Virus record (IMG/VR): IMGVR_UViG_3300028840_001461
Span: 1 to 47,308 of that record
From: a virus
DNA length: 47,308 nt
Direction: 5' to 3' (one strand)
This document shows positions 6,471 to 13,375 of the stretch, in pieces. The notes beneath the pieces are model-generated. The model had not been told where the DNA came from. It worked only from the letters and a program-made list of their open reading frames with translations, and searched no databases. How positions within the stretch are numbered: position 1 is the stretch's first letter; each line of letters begins with the position of its first letter. A program made the translations under genes and the position numbers.

Positions 6471-6662
6471 ATGGCAGATAAAACATTAAATTGCAGAGGG
6501 TGCGGTAAATACCTAGGCACCATCAGAAACGGGAGTATTAGCAGGCATCTGGTGCCCTTGTGCGATTCGTGCCATGGGGTGCTTATGTCTGCTGCGAGAG
6601 ATGCCAGCGAGAAGTCAGAGACCGCACGTATTCTGAATACAATGTTTGGTGGCGGGCGGTAA
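6471..6662 (+). CDS. Small zinc-finger-like protein
   Basis: 63 residues with CRGCGKYL and CDSCHGVL, two CxxC motifs about 20 residues apart, followed by a short helix. Start has AAGGGAGCG upstream within the preceding gene. Probably a zinc-binding DNA/RNA interaction protein; not assigned. Confidence 0.68.
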   Translation: MADKTLNCRGCGKYLGTIRNGSISRHLVPLCDSCHGVLMSAARDASEKSETARILNTMFGGGR

Positions 6663-6678
6663 TGAGGATTAAACGGAG

Positions 6679-6918
6679 ATGAGCGAAGAACGCAAACCAT
6701 GCCCTTTTTGCGGGGAGAAAAACACAGAGCTTTTAACGCAAATACGATCAGAACCATTGGATATAACTGTATCTGTTCGGTGTAATACGTGTGGGTCAGC
6801 AGGTGCAGAAACTTATATTGAGTTTAATCAAATGCGAAACCCACATCCAGAAGCGATATCTGAAAGGCTTTTAGATGCCGCTGAAACCGCTCTTGATGAT
6901 TGGGATAATAGGAAATGA
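6679..6918 (+). CDS. Lar-like zinc protein (restriction-alleviation family)
   Basis: 79 residues starting MSEERKPCPFCGEKNTELL, the hallmark KPCPFCG start of the Lar family, and a second VRCNTCGSAGAET pair. The family's founder, Rac prophage Lar, reduces EcoKI restriction, but many phage members have no tested role. The stop overlaps the NinB-like gene start. Confidence 0.7.
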   Translation: MSEERKPCPFCGEKNTELLTQIRSEPLDITVSVRCNTCGSAGAETYIEFNQMRNPHPEAISERLLDAAETALDDWDNRK

Positions 6919-7400
6919 GCACAAAGGTAGCGTTAAGGACGCTAGACGATCTGAAGCGCTTTAATCGTGAGGCAAAGCATGCGCTAGACGGGTTTAGCCA
7001 TGGCGGCAAGCTGTACGTACTGTCTATTGCTGAGGCTCAATCTAAGCGCCGTGTAGCACAGAATTCAATAATGTGGTTGTGGTGGGAGGCTATCGGGAAA
7101 CAGCGTGGCATGGCGGCAACCGAGGTGCATGCAGAGTACAAAATGCAGATACTACCGCACATCTACGCTACCAATGATAGGTACTCTGAAATACTGGAGT
7201 TGTGGCTGGAAGTTGAGCAGGAATTACAGGGGCAATATGAGCTACTGGTGAAGGTGGCCGATAAGATCCTATCTACTGCAATCTTGCTGGTTGGCGATTT
7301 TGCCAAGTTTTTGACTGAATCAGAACTAATTACGCCCGACGTCATGCTTCCAAAGCCAGAGGATACGTATTTTCAGGCTGTGCACGGCGCGAAACGTTAA
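6915..7400 (+). CDS. NinB-like recombination protein
   Basis: 161 residues. The central KRRVAQNSIMWLWWEAIGKQRG, then HAEYKMQILP, matches the pattern of NinB/Orf-type phage proteins (RxxxQN..MW..L). Lambda NinB binds single-stranded DNA and aids recombination. Overlaps the Lar-like gene by 4 bases. The C-terminal tail is not recognised, so the call is at family level. Confidence 0.65.
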   Translation: MSTKVALRTLDDLKRFNREAKHALDGFSHGGKLYVLSIAEAQSKRRVAQNSIMWLWWEAIGKQRGMAATEVHAEYKMQILPHIYATNDRYSEILELWLEVEQELQGQYELLVKVADKILSTAILLVGDFAKFLTESELITPDVMLPKPEDTYFQAVHGAKR

Positions 7401-7416
7401 GACAATAGAGGATGAG

Positions 7417-7482
7417 ATGAAAAACTTTTTACTATCAATCGGACTGGCTGCGTTTGCCATATTTGGCGGCTTAGGGGGTTAG
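7417..7482 (+). CDS. Putative 21-residue hydrophobic peptide
   Basis: An ATG follows GAGGATGAG and encodes a peptide with one short hydrophobic stretch (LLSIGLAAFAIFGGLGG). It fits the gap exactly before the next start. It may be a membrane peptide or chance; only position and ribosome site support it. Confidence 0.4.
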   Translation: MKNFLLSIGLAAFAIFGGLGG

Positions 7483-7486
7483 GCAT

Positions 7487-7765
7487 ATGAGAGAAGATAA
7501 TATTAGCTATTGGGGTGTTATAAGGCTCCTAATGGACGGCGTTTCTAAATGGCGACGCACTAGAGATATCGCCGGAACTGTAATGATGATTCACGAATCA
7601 GGGTATTGGTATTGGGAAAATACTGATTGCGTCACACTGCGCAAAGGTGAGCTAGATAGGCGTTGTTACGAAAAGAATTTTAATGCATTTGAATTTATAT
7701 TCATCAGCCTTCTTGCGTCAATTAATAGCTGGATGGTCAGAAGATATGGCGCAAACAATGACTAA
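7487..7765 (+). CDS. Early phage protein of unknown function
   Basis: 92 residues, Trp/Tyr rich (ISYWGVIRLLMDGVSKWRR, SGYWYWENTDC, FEFIFISLLASINSWM). The last part could associate with membrane. The start lacks a strong ribosome site and may be coupled to the peptide upstream. No family recognised. Confidence 0.62.
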   Translation: MREDNISYWGVIRLLMDGVSKWRRTRDIAGTVMMIHESGYWYWENTDCVTLRKGELDRRCYEKNFNAFEFIFISLLASINSWMVRRYGANND

Positions 7766-7803
7766 ATACTGGCACACATACAACACCAACAAGGAGCAAT
7801 AAA

Positions 7804-8097
7804 ATGCCAAAGTTCAGAAAGAAACCTGTAGAAATAGAAGCTATTCAATTCAAGTACACGAAAGAAGGAATCGATGAGCTTCGTGATTTTTGCGGAAAAT
7901 ATCTAGGTCCTGTAACAAAAGAACGGCACATTGGTTCTATTGGCAAGGCCTTAATCCGCACTTTAGAGGACGGGGAAGGCGACATGACAGCAAAGCATGT
8001 AGCCACTGAAGGCGATTGGATCATAAAGGGCATCAAGGGGGAATTCTACCCATGCAAGCCTGACATATTCGAAGCAACTTATGAGGCCGTAGAGTAG
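7804..8097 (+). CDS. Conserved phage protein of the KFRKKPVEIEA type
   Basis: 97 residues: MPKFRKKPVEIEAIQF at the start and GDWIIKGIKGEFYPCKPDIFEATYE at the end, both landmarks of a widespread small phage protein family without an assigned biochemical role. AAGGAG precedes the start. High confidence in coding, none in function. Confidence 0.8.
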   Translation: MPKFRKKPVEIEAIQFKYTKEGIDELRDFCGKYLGPVTKERHIGSIGKALIRTLEDGEGDMTAKHVATEGDWIIKGIKGEFYPCKPDIFEATYEAVE

Positions 8098-8118
8098 GGA
8101 TGACAGCGGGAGATAGAT

Positions 8119-8277
8119 ATGGATGAACCAGAACAAACAACCTACTGCCCTATATGCCGTAGAAATGTTCCGGTTGAGGTTTATACAGATGGCGAATACG
8201 AATGGACTGTAACTATCCACGACGATATAGAGCACGATGACGATGATTTAGAGGCGCTAGGGATGGGGATTCAATGA
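8119..8277 (+). CDS. Small acidic protein with CPIC motif
   Basis: 52 residues with one CPICRRN motif at the start and a run HDDIEHDDDDLEA at the end. GGGAGATAG precedes the ATG. Overlaps the Ref-like gene by 4 bases (ATGA), so translated with it. Unknown role. Confidence 0.65.
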   Translation: MDEPEQTTYCPICRRNVPVEVYTDGEYEWTVTIHDDIEHDDDDLEALGMGIQ

Positions 8278-8615
8278 GGCGAAAACCAACAAAGAACACC
8301 AGAGGGCCTAATGCGGCCGAAAAAGCATACGGCCGGAAGGTTAAGGAGAGGCCTTGTTGTGTTTGTGGCTGTCCGGGCCCGTCGATAGTCCAGCATTGTT
8401 TTGGCCCAACGTTCAAGCATAACAAGGTTCTAATAGGGCACTGGTTTATTATTCCACTATGCCCTATATGCGACACGTACGACACTCTCGGGAGCCATAA
8501 AGCATTCAGAGAGAAGTTCAAGCCTCAATCTGAACTCTGGCTAGAACAGGTTGAGAAATACGGAGACACGCCGCCGGATGATGTAGTGGCGGCAATTACT
8601 GACTGGGGGAGATGA
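8274..8615 (+). CDS. Ref-like HNH-type nuclease
   Basis: 113 residues: basic N-terminus, then CCVCGCPGPSIVQHCF, a gap and WFIIPLCPICDTYDTLGSHKAF. The CxxC, His and second CxxC pattern resembles phage P1 Ref (recombination enhancement nuclease) and related HNH-type zinc proteins. The usual HH is QH here, and the second CxxC is followed by D rather than H, so activity is uncertain. Probable role: DNA processing in replication or recombination. Confidence 0.62.
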   Translation: MRRKPTKNTRGPNAAEKAYGRKVKERPCCVCGCPGPSIVQHCFGPTFKHNKVLIGHWFIIPLCPICDTYDTLGSHKAFREKFKPQSELWLEQVEKYGDTPPDDVVAAITDWGR

Positions 8616-8618
8616 GAT

Positions 8619-8873
8619 ATGAAAACAATACTTATTGAAGGTGAAAAAGAAATTAACGTAAAGCGGTTCTATTTGCCTGTAAAGGTTGATGTGGAATGTC
8701 CGCACTGCGGAGAGAAGCACGTTCGTGATTTTTCAGTGAACTATTTAAGCTATCCGAAAATAAACAAAAGAAACCATGTTTATGTCTATTGCGAAAGCTG
8801 TGATGGGGAATTTGAATTTGATGCAACGCTAAAGGTATCGCTAGAAGTCGACACTACCACTAGGCCATCGTAA
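8619..8873 (+). CDS. Small zinc-ribbon protein
   Basis: 84 residues. VECPHCGEKHVRDF and VYCESCDGEFEF form a zinc ribbon with beta strands between and after. GGGGAGATGAGAT precedes the ATG. Unknown partner and function. Confidence 0.7.
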   Translation: MKTILIEGEKEINVKRFYLPVKVDVECPHCGEKHVRDFSVNYLSYPKINKRNHVYVYCESCDGEFEFDATLKVSLEVDTTTRPS

Positions 8874-8895
8874 TAACATCAAGCGGAGAGGATAA

Positions 8896-9132
8896 ATGAG
8901 CAAACAAATAGAACAGGCAATGAGCGCTTTGAAAAAGGCGATGCAGGACGATCCAGATTACGCGCGGAGATGGCACTCTGCAATAGTAGCCTGCGTATCA
9001 ACAGCTATCGAGCATGACCGAATGATGAATGAAGGCGGTATTTTGGATAGGCAAAACGCCAGCATGGACGCAGCAACCAGGGTGATGGAGGCGTGCTTTG
9101 ACGTAGATACTAGCCAGAATGGAGGCGGCTAG
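8896..9132 (+). CDS. Conserved small phage protein
   Basis: 78 residues: IEQAMSALKKAMQDDPDYARRWHSAIVACVSTAI, a helical arrangement (DPDYA..WH..I) seen in many phage hypothetical proteins. GGAGAGG precedes the start. Its stop abuts the next gene. Confidence 0.72.
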   Translation: MSKQIEQAMSALKKAMQDDPDYARRWHSAIVACVSTAIEHDRMMNEGGILDRQNASMDAATRVMEACFDVDTSQNGGG

Positions 9133-9233
9133 TGGGCAAAGTAACCAAATTCTACCCAAAAGGGGCCGCTAAAGAGATCGATAACGTTCTGGAGCAGGCG
9201 ATTGGCGAATATGAGGAGGTGGTAGAGGCATGA
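9132..9233 (+). CDS. 33-residue early peptide (GTG start)
   Basis: GTG start just overlapping the previous stop, with GGAGGCGGC upstream; the ATGA overlap at the 3' end couples it to the DUF1064 gene. MGKVTKFYPKGAAKEIDNVL then an acidic helix. Function unknown; accepted because it fills the gap with both junctions coupled. Confidence 0.55.
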   Translation: MGKVTKFYPKGAAKEIDNVLEQAIGEYEEVVEA

Positions 9234-9538
9234 GGCGACATAAGCACAAATTCAACGCTGTACGGACAGAGAGAGATGGCCTGAACTTCGACAGCAAAAA
9301 GGAGGCGAGATATTACGACCAGCTCAAGCTAAGGGTAGCCAGCGGAGAAGTATTATTCTTCCTGCGCCAGGTTCCTTTCGATTTGCCAGGGAAGGTTAAA
9401 TACCGGTGCGACTTCCAAGAGTTTCACGCTGACGGGACAGTCCACTTCATAGACGTTAAAGGGAAGCAGACAGACGATTTCATCATGAAGAAGAAAATGG
9501 TTGAATCGCTATACCCTGTCGAAATAGAGATTGTTTAA
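9230..9538 (+). CDS. DUF1064 endonuclease-fold protein
   Basis: 102 residues. HKFNAVRTERDGLNFDSKKEARYYDQLK, the FLRQVPFDL strand, Y-RCDF and FIDVKGKQTDDFIMKKKM make the DUF1064 pattern. The E...D..K signature matches a PD-(D/E)xK-like nuclease core. Family members sit where RusA-type resolvases occur in phage genomes, suggesting DNA junction processing. Last gene of the early cluster; converges with the lipase gene, overlapping by 4 bases. Confidence 0.78.
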   Translation: MRRHKHKFNAVRTERDGLNFDSKKEARYYDQLKLRVASGEVLFFLRQVPFDLPGKVKYRCDFQEFHADGTVHFIDVKGKQTDDFIMKKKMVESLYPVEIEIV

Positions 9539-10242
9539 AGGTTGCTTATATACCTTGCGTAGGTTGCGGGTATATGAGCCTTTATCGATATTAATGATAA
9601 GTTTTTGCCGCTTCTGTAGATGGTGTATAAGCGCTTAGCCTTCTCCCATAACGACAGAGGATTTCCTAACTCCATATGCTCACCGCTATGCACAAATCCA
9701 AACCAGCGAGGGGGCACGTCTACCACGATATCATTAGCGACCGTGACACGAAGCTTTTTAACGTTGCTAGGGGCCAGCAGAGTATAGTATGCCTTAGTAG
9801 CAATTCTAGGCTGAGCAAAGGTTATGCAGTTAATGTCGCACCTTAAATACGGAGAAGCCATTTCTGCAAACAGATCAGCTACCGCGCCGCCTCTAGAGTG
9901 GCCAGTGATCAGAACTGAGTTAGGGTTGATTTTCTCGATACGGTTTATGATCTTGTGAAGCATCTCTGCAAGATCTTTTGTGAATCCTTTATGAAAAAAA
10001 CCGTCGTCAGTCTTGCTAAATCTGAAGTTCAACAGCCAATCTTTAATATCATTGGACCCAGGGAAGGCTACAACAACACGCTCACCTTCTTCAATCAGAT
10101 AGCACGCGTCGCCAATACCCTGAAGCTTTGGGTCGAAAATGGTCAAAGAATCGCCAAAAATACGCTTCAACTCTGCCTGCTTCAAGTAGGCATGCTCCGC
10201 ATATCCCCAGGCGTCCTTAATCTCTGTCGTTGAAAAGTTCAT
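9535..10242 (-). CDS. Class 3 lipase-like alpha/beta hydrolase
   Basis: 235 residues with the nucleophile elbow GHSRGG (Ser116), VVVAFPGSNDIKDW (oxyanion strand), VANDIVVDVPP (probable Asp171) and FGFVHSGEHMEL (probable His185). All three catalytic positions of the class 3 lipase fold are present. No signal peptide. It follows the holin and membrane protein genes in transcription order, where phages often place lysis enzymes, and no endolysin is visible in the window. Substrate unknown: a host lipid, a lipoprotein or an unrelated ester. Confidence 0.8.
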   Translation of the reverse strand: MNFSTTEIKDAWGYAEHAYLKQAELKRIFGDSLTIFDPKLQGIGDACYLIEEGERVVVAFPGSNDIKDWLLNFRFSKTDDGFFHKGFTKDLAEMLHKIINRIEKINPNSVLITGHSRGGAVADLFAEMASPYLRCDINCITFAQPRIATKAYYTLLAPSNVKKLRVTVANDIVVDVPPRWFGFVHSGEHMELGNPLSLWEKAKRLYTIYRSGKNLSLISIKAHIPATYARYISNL

Positions 10243-10368
10243 TTATCACCTTTTAGTGTTGACTCCGCCAAAAACAACCGCTAGTATTATCCCTGTAGGT
10301 GCCATCCTTCACCTATGTTTTGATTTTCCTTAGTTTCTCTATCATTACCAACATCGCTGACCGCATAG

Positions 10369-10396
10369 AAACCCCGGATTAACGTCTGGGGTTTTT
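10369..10396. terminator. Hairpin after the holin gene
   Basis: AAACCCC (10369-10375) pairs with GGGGTTT (10388-10394), and a T-run (10392-10396) follows on the plus strand. On the minus strand it directly follows the holin stop, so it may act in both directions. Confidence 0.5.
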
Positions 10397-10706
10397 ATTC
10401 CCCTAATATCTCTTTCAGTGCTTTCTTCTGCTCAGGAGTGACGGCCTTTTCTTTAAACTCTTTAATAACCGCGTACTCTATGTTTCTTCGGTTAATCTGC
10501 TGGCCTCTCAATGTTGCGCGGTGGCTAAAGAACATGAATACCAATGTCCCTAAAAGACTGCAAATCGCGACAATAGCACCGACAGCGTTAGCATTATTAG
10601 ACAGCCACAACATAAACCCGCCGCTAGTTGTCGCCCCGGAAGCCATCGCAATAGCTTCAGTCTTAGTGATTATCGCTGCGTGAGTTGCTATCGCGTCCTC
10701 TGACAT
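10395..10706 (-). CDS. Putative holin
   Basis: 103 residues with a hydrophobic region around residues 28-62 (GFMLWLSNNANAVGAIVAI..., then LLGTLVFMFFSH) that can form two membrane spans, followed by a positively charged cytoplasmic tail (RATLRGQQINRRN... KKALKEILGE). Length, topology and place next to a second membrane protein and the lipase match phage holins. Overlaps the upstream gene by 19 bases. Confidence 0.62.
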   Translation of the reverse strand: MSEDAIATHAAIITKTEAIAMASGATTSGGFMLWLSNNANAVGAIVAICSLLGTLVFMFFSHRATLRGQQINRRNIEYAVIKEFKEKAVTPEQKKALKEILGE

Positions 10707-11158
10707 GCCGCACCATTATGTGGAGCAAAGCTATGCACAGGTAAACAATCCCCCCTAAAGCCCTGCCGTAATCGTTCAAAAATACCAACAGTGATTCCAT
10801 ACCCGGCTCCCATTAATTGCATAATGGTGATTAATATTATTGTTATATCGTAGTTATTTAGAATCACATTGGTGCCATTAGCCTGGTCAAGCTCAAAAAA
10901 GACCATTGCCACAAGCGCAAATAGAAGTAGCCCTACCTGATACCAATATTGCCGATCTCCAGAGCTAATTATCAGCGCTAGTGTTGCAGCGGTTAGAACC
11001 ATCTCTAGTGCCGTGGTGTACTCATCTGTATATGGGTATATTAAAACATTCCCAATTGCAGCAAAACACAGAATAAAATTAGTGTTATTGCGGGCGATCA
11101 AAAACACTAGCGCAAACAACACTGGAAACACCACGAACACTAGAAATTCATTGGTCAT
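10688..11158 (-). CDS. Multi-span membrane protein in the lysis region
   Basis: 156 residues with about five hydrophobic segments (around 4-21, 26-42, 50-66, 73-90, 100-118), then a non-membrane tail with Cys and His. No family recognised. Lies between a basic peptide gene and the holin. Could be an accessory lysis protein or an unrelated membrane protein. Confidence 0.62.
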   Translation of the reverse strand: MTNEFLVFVVFPVLFALVFLIARNNTNFILCFAAIGNVLIYPYTDEYTTALEMVLTAATLALIISSGDRQYWYQVGLLLFALVAMVFFELDQANGTNVILNNYDITIILITIMQLMGAGYGITVGIFERLRQGFRGDCLPVHSFAPHNGAACQRTR

Positions 11159-11223
11159 TTCTTGTCTTTATTAGCCTTTTTCTTGATTGGCTTACGTTTT
11201 TTTGGCTTCCCGTTTGCTGCCAT
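11155..11223 (-). CDS. 22-residue lysine-rich peptide
   Basis: AAAAGGAGAACAAA precedes the ATG at 11223. The peptide MAANGKPKKRKPIKKKANKD (plus KK) is almost entirely basic. ATGA overlap with the membrane protein gene. A similar basic mini-protein is at 41770-41862. It may bind nucleic acid or be a leader peptide. Confidence 0.6.
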   Translation of the reverse strand: MAANGKPKKRKPIKKKANKDKK

Positions 11224-11235
11224 TTTGTTCTCCTT

Positions 11236-11739
11236 TTATAATACTTTCCCGTGGTTTGGGTGAAAGTCGTACTTTATTTCTGCTGCTTTTCTTGCGCAAA
11301 TTACCTCAAACTTGTCTTTGCTCATTTTTAAATATATTCGATCACCTTCAACGCTTATTCTGGCCAACCATAGCTTTTTCCTTTTATTCCACGTTACGCC
11401 AGATACTCCAGATTTATTGGTATAAGATAAACGTCTGTTTCTACTATTCTCTAATCTAGAAACAGCTCTAATATTTAGCCAAGAATTGTCATGCCTTGTA
11501 TGGTTTTTATGATCTATGTGCTTTTTTGGCCATTCCCCTGTCATATAAAGAAATGCTAAACGATGAGCTTTATATTTTTCACCTCTAATTGATATCTTAA
11601 TATATCCGGTGTCTGAGTCTTTGCACCCAGCTATATCCCCGACTTTAACTTGATTTTTGATTACAACTTTCTTCCACGTAAACACTCCAGTATCAGGGTT
11701 GTAATGCAAAAGCTCCTTAAGCTGTTCTTGTGTGATCAT
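11236..11739 (-). CDS. HNH homing endonuclease with AP2-like DNA-binding domain
   Basis: 167 residues from the ATG at 11739 with GGAG upstream; an upstream TTG is less likely. Middle: HRLAFLYMTGEWPKKHIDHKNHTRHDN, the HNH core with DH..N. C-terminal: SGVSGVTWNKRKKLWLARI, the AP2-type DNA-binding strand set. This architecture is typical of free-standing phage homing endonucleases, which spread themselves by cutting alleles lacking them. It lies between TerL and the lysis genes. Confidence 0.88.
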   Translation of the reverse strand: MITQEQLKELLHYNPDTGVFTWKKVVIKNQVKVGDIAGCKDSDTGYIKISIRGEKYKAHRLAFLYMTGEWPKKHIDHKNHTRHDNSWLNIRAVSRLENSRNRRLSYTNKSGVSGVTWNKRKKLWLARISVEGDRIYLKMSKDKFEVICARKAAEIKYDFHPNHGKVL

Positions 11740-11845
11740 CTTATTCTCCAATCAAAGAATTCAATCAAAAAGATGGAGCGGAAGCTAGGTGATTGAGTCC
11801 TAACGTTCAGCCGCTAAGCCTATCCGCAATTTAATTGTACATCAT
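11740..11845 (-). other. Leader between TerL stop and HNH gene
   Basis: 106 bases without a gene. It contains GTTAGGACTCA (minus, around 11796-11804), which also appears as GTTAGGACT in the leader of the GIY-YIG gene, and small inverted repeats. It may be part of the mobile unit of the homing gene. Confidence 0.35.
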
Positions 11846-13375
11846 TTAATAACCAGCCATAATATCCCTGCCAACATCTCCGCGAGGCATGCTGCTATAG
11901 TCTTGTGGGTGCAAATCCATAATCCTCACGGCATGTCTACGCATAATATAGGCCTTGAAGATTCCATCAATTAAATCATCTTTCACTTTGACAATTTCTG
12001 TTTTCCCGGCACCTTCTTTGTTATTTCCTACAGTTCTTGTGTGATACTGCCTTATTTCCTCAAACACCTCATACAATGGGCTAGCGATTTTAAACCGACC
12101 TTCTTTCATCAGGGAAAATATCTGAGTTATCGCTGGCCAAACAGCAAAACCCCCTTCCTCCCAGGTTGCATGCTCTGGAAGCATATTAAATCCGGCCTCT
12201 TCATATAGCACCCTGATTTCTTTAGCCTCTCCTTGTGATTGCTGTTTGTGGCTGTAGCCATCATGCGGCCACGCCAGCGGTACGTTATCCATCCAGTTTT
12301 TAGTGGTATGCCATATTTCATATGGCTGCTTCTTGCTGCCTTTCCATGCATTGATCAAATAAAATGAATCTGCATCTTTATCCCATAACAACTGAACAAT
12401 AGATGCTGGATGATTCCAACCAAAATCTGAGCCGCCAATTACAAACCAATGATCCGGGTATTCAAATGGTTCAAATTTAATATCATCTTCATCTATCTCA
12501 AATATTAGGCCAGAACCGAGTAGTGGCACTCCTTTACTCCTCATCTTTCTTTGGTATGCTGGATATTGGCCTAATATTTTGCGCTTTGCTTCGTCGTCAA
12601 GGTGCGGACATTGATCCCATGTGGCATTCTGTAGGTACATCCCTGCACTCGCATAATCTTGCTCTTCTTCATCACCCTCAAATACTTCTCCCATAAACTT
12701 GCAAACAAGCTGCGTTTTTCCGTGCTCCGGGGTAAATGTCAAGATAACTTGGCCACCAGCTTTTGTTCCGTTTTCTCCTTTGTTTCCGCCGGTCAATGTT
12801 CTTGTTAAGACCTGCGGGAATATCTCTGAATCTTCTGGTTCTTCATCAATATGCGCGAAATCAACCTCATCCCCCATTAGCGCCTCTTGCCCTTGCTTGT
12901 ACGACCAGAATTGGCATACGGAAACACCAAAAGTATGCCTTACTCTGACTTCGCGCATCGCTCCGGATGTTCCCGTCATCGACTTGTAATCAACTATTAA
13001 ATCGGCAGGAATCAAGCCACCTACAAATTTACCGTTTTCCATTCTACCGAACAGCTTGTTCTGCAATAAGTCGCGAGTTTTCTCCCCTGTATAGCCAAGA
13101 AGCCAACACAAGGGAGGGTGATCAAATTTAATTCCTGGCCAGTCATCAGGATAATCGCCTGTCAAATGATACGCATCAATAATAAGGCCTGTCCTTGTTT
13201 TTCCACACCTGTTGGCAGCCATTAACATACAACTAGAATATTCCTTAGTCGCAGCTATAAACTTCCTCTGCCAATCATAAGCACCGTCATACATCCGCTT
13301 AAGCTTATTCCGCTTACTCCTCTTCACCTCCTCATCAAGGATTTTCAGGTATTCTATATTAGCCTGGCGGTTCAT
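11846..13375 (-). CDS. terL: Terminase large subunit (TerL)
   Basis: 509 residues. ATPase part: AANRCGKT (53-60, Walker A) and FAHIDEEP (173-180, Walker B with catalytic Glu), plus LTFTPEHGK (coupling motif). Nuclease part begins at GGSDFGW (314-320, first metal-binding Asp), with D-rich segments near VKVKDDLIDGIFKAY close to the end. The enzyme packages DNA into proheads and cuts it. It is separated from TerS by about 27 kb. Overlaps the tail protein gene by 17 bases. Confidence 0.95.
   Translation of the reverse strand: MNRQANIEYLKILDEEVKRSKRNKLKRMYDGAYDWQRKFIAATKEYSSCMLMAANRCGKTRTGLIIDAYHLTGDYPDDWPGIKFDHPPLCWLLGYTGEKTRDLLQNKLFGRMENGKFVGGLIPADLIVDYKSMTGTSGAMREVRVRHTFGVSVCQFWSYKQGQEALMGDEVDFAHIDEEPEDSEIFPQVLTRTLTGGNKGENGTKAGGQVILTFTPEHGKTQLVCKFMGEVFEGDEEEQDYASAGMYLQNATWDQCPHLDDEAKRKILGQYPAYQRKMRSKGVPLLGSGLIFEIDEDDIKFEPFEYPDHWFVIGGSDFGWNHPASIVQLLWDKDADSFYLINAWKGSKKQPYEIWHTTKNWMDNVPLAWPHDGYSHKQQSQGEAKEIRVLYEEAGFNMLPEHATWEEGGFAVWPAITQIFSLMKEGRFKIASPLYEVFEEIRQYHTRTVGNNKEGAGKTEIVKVKDDLIDGIFKAYIMRRHAVRIMDLHPQDYSSMPRGDVGRDIMAGY

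Noticed and set aside
6065-6757. 230-codon minus-strand open frame
   Set aside because: It is antisense to several well-supported early genes with ribosome sites and lacks protein-like features.
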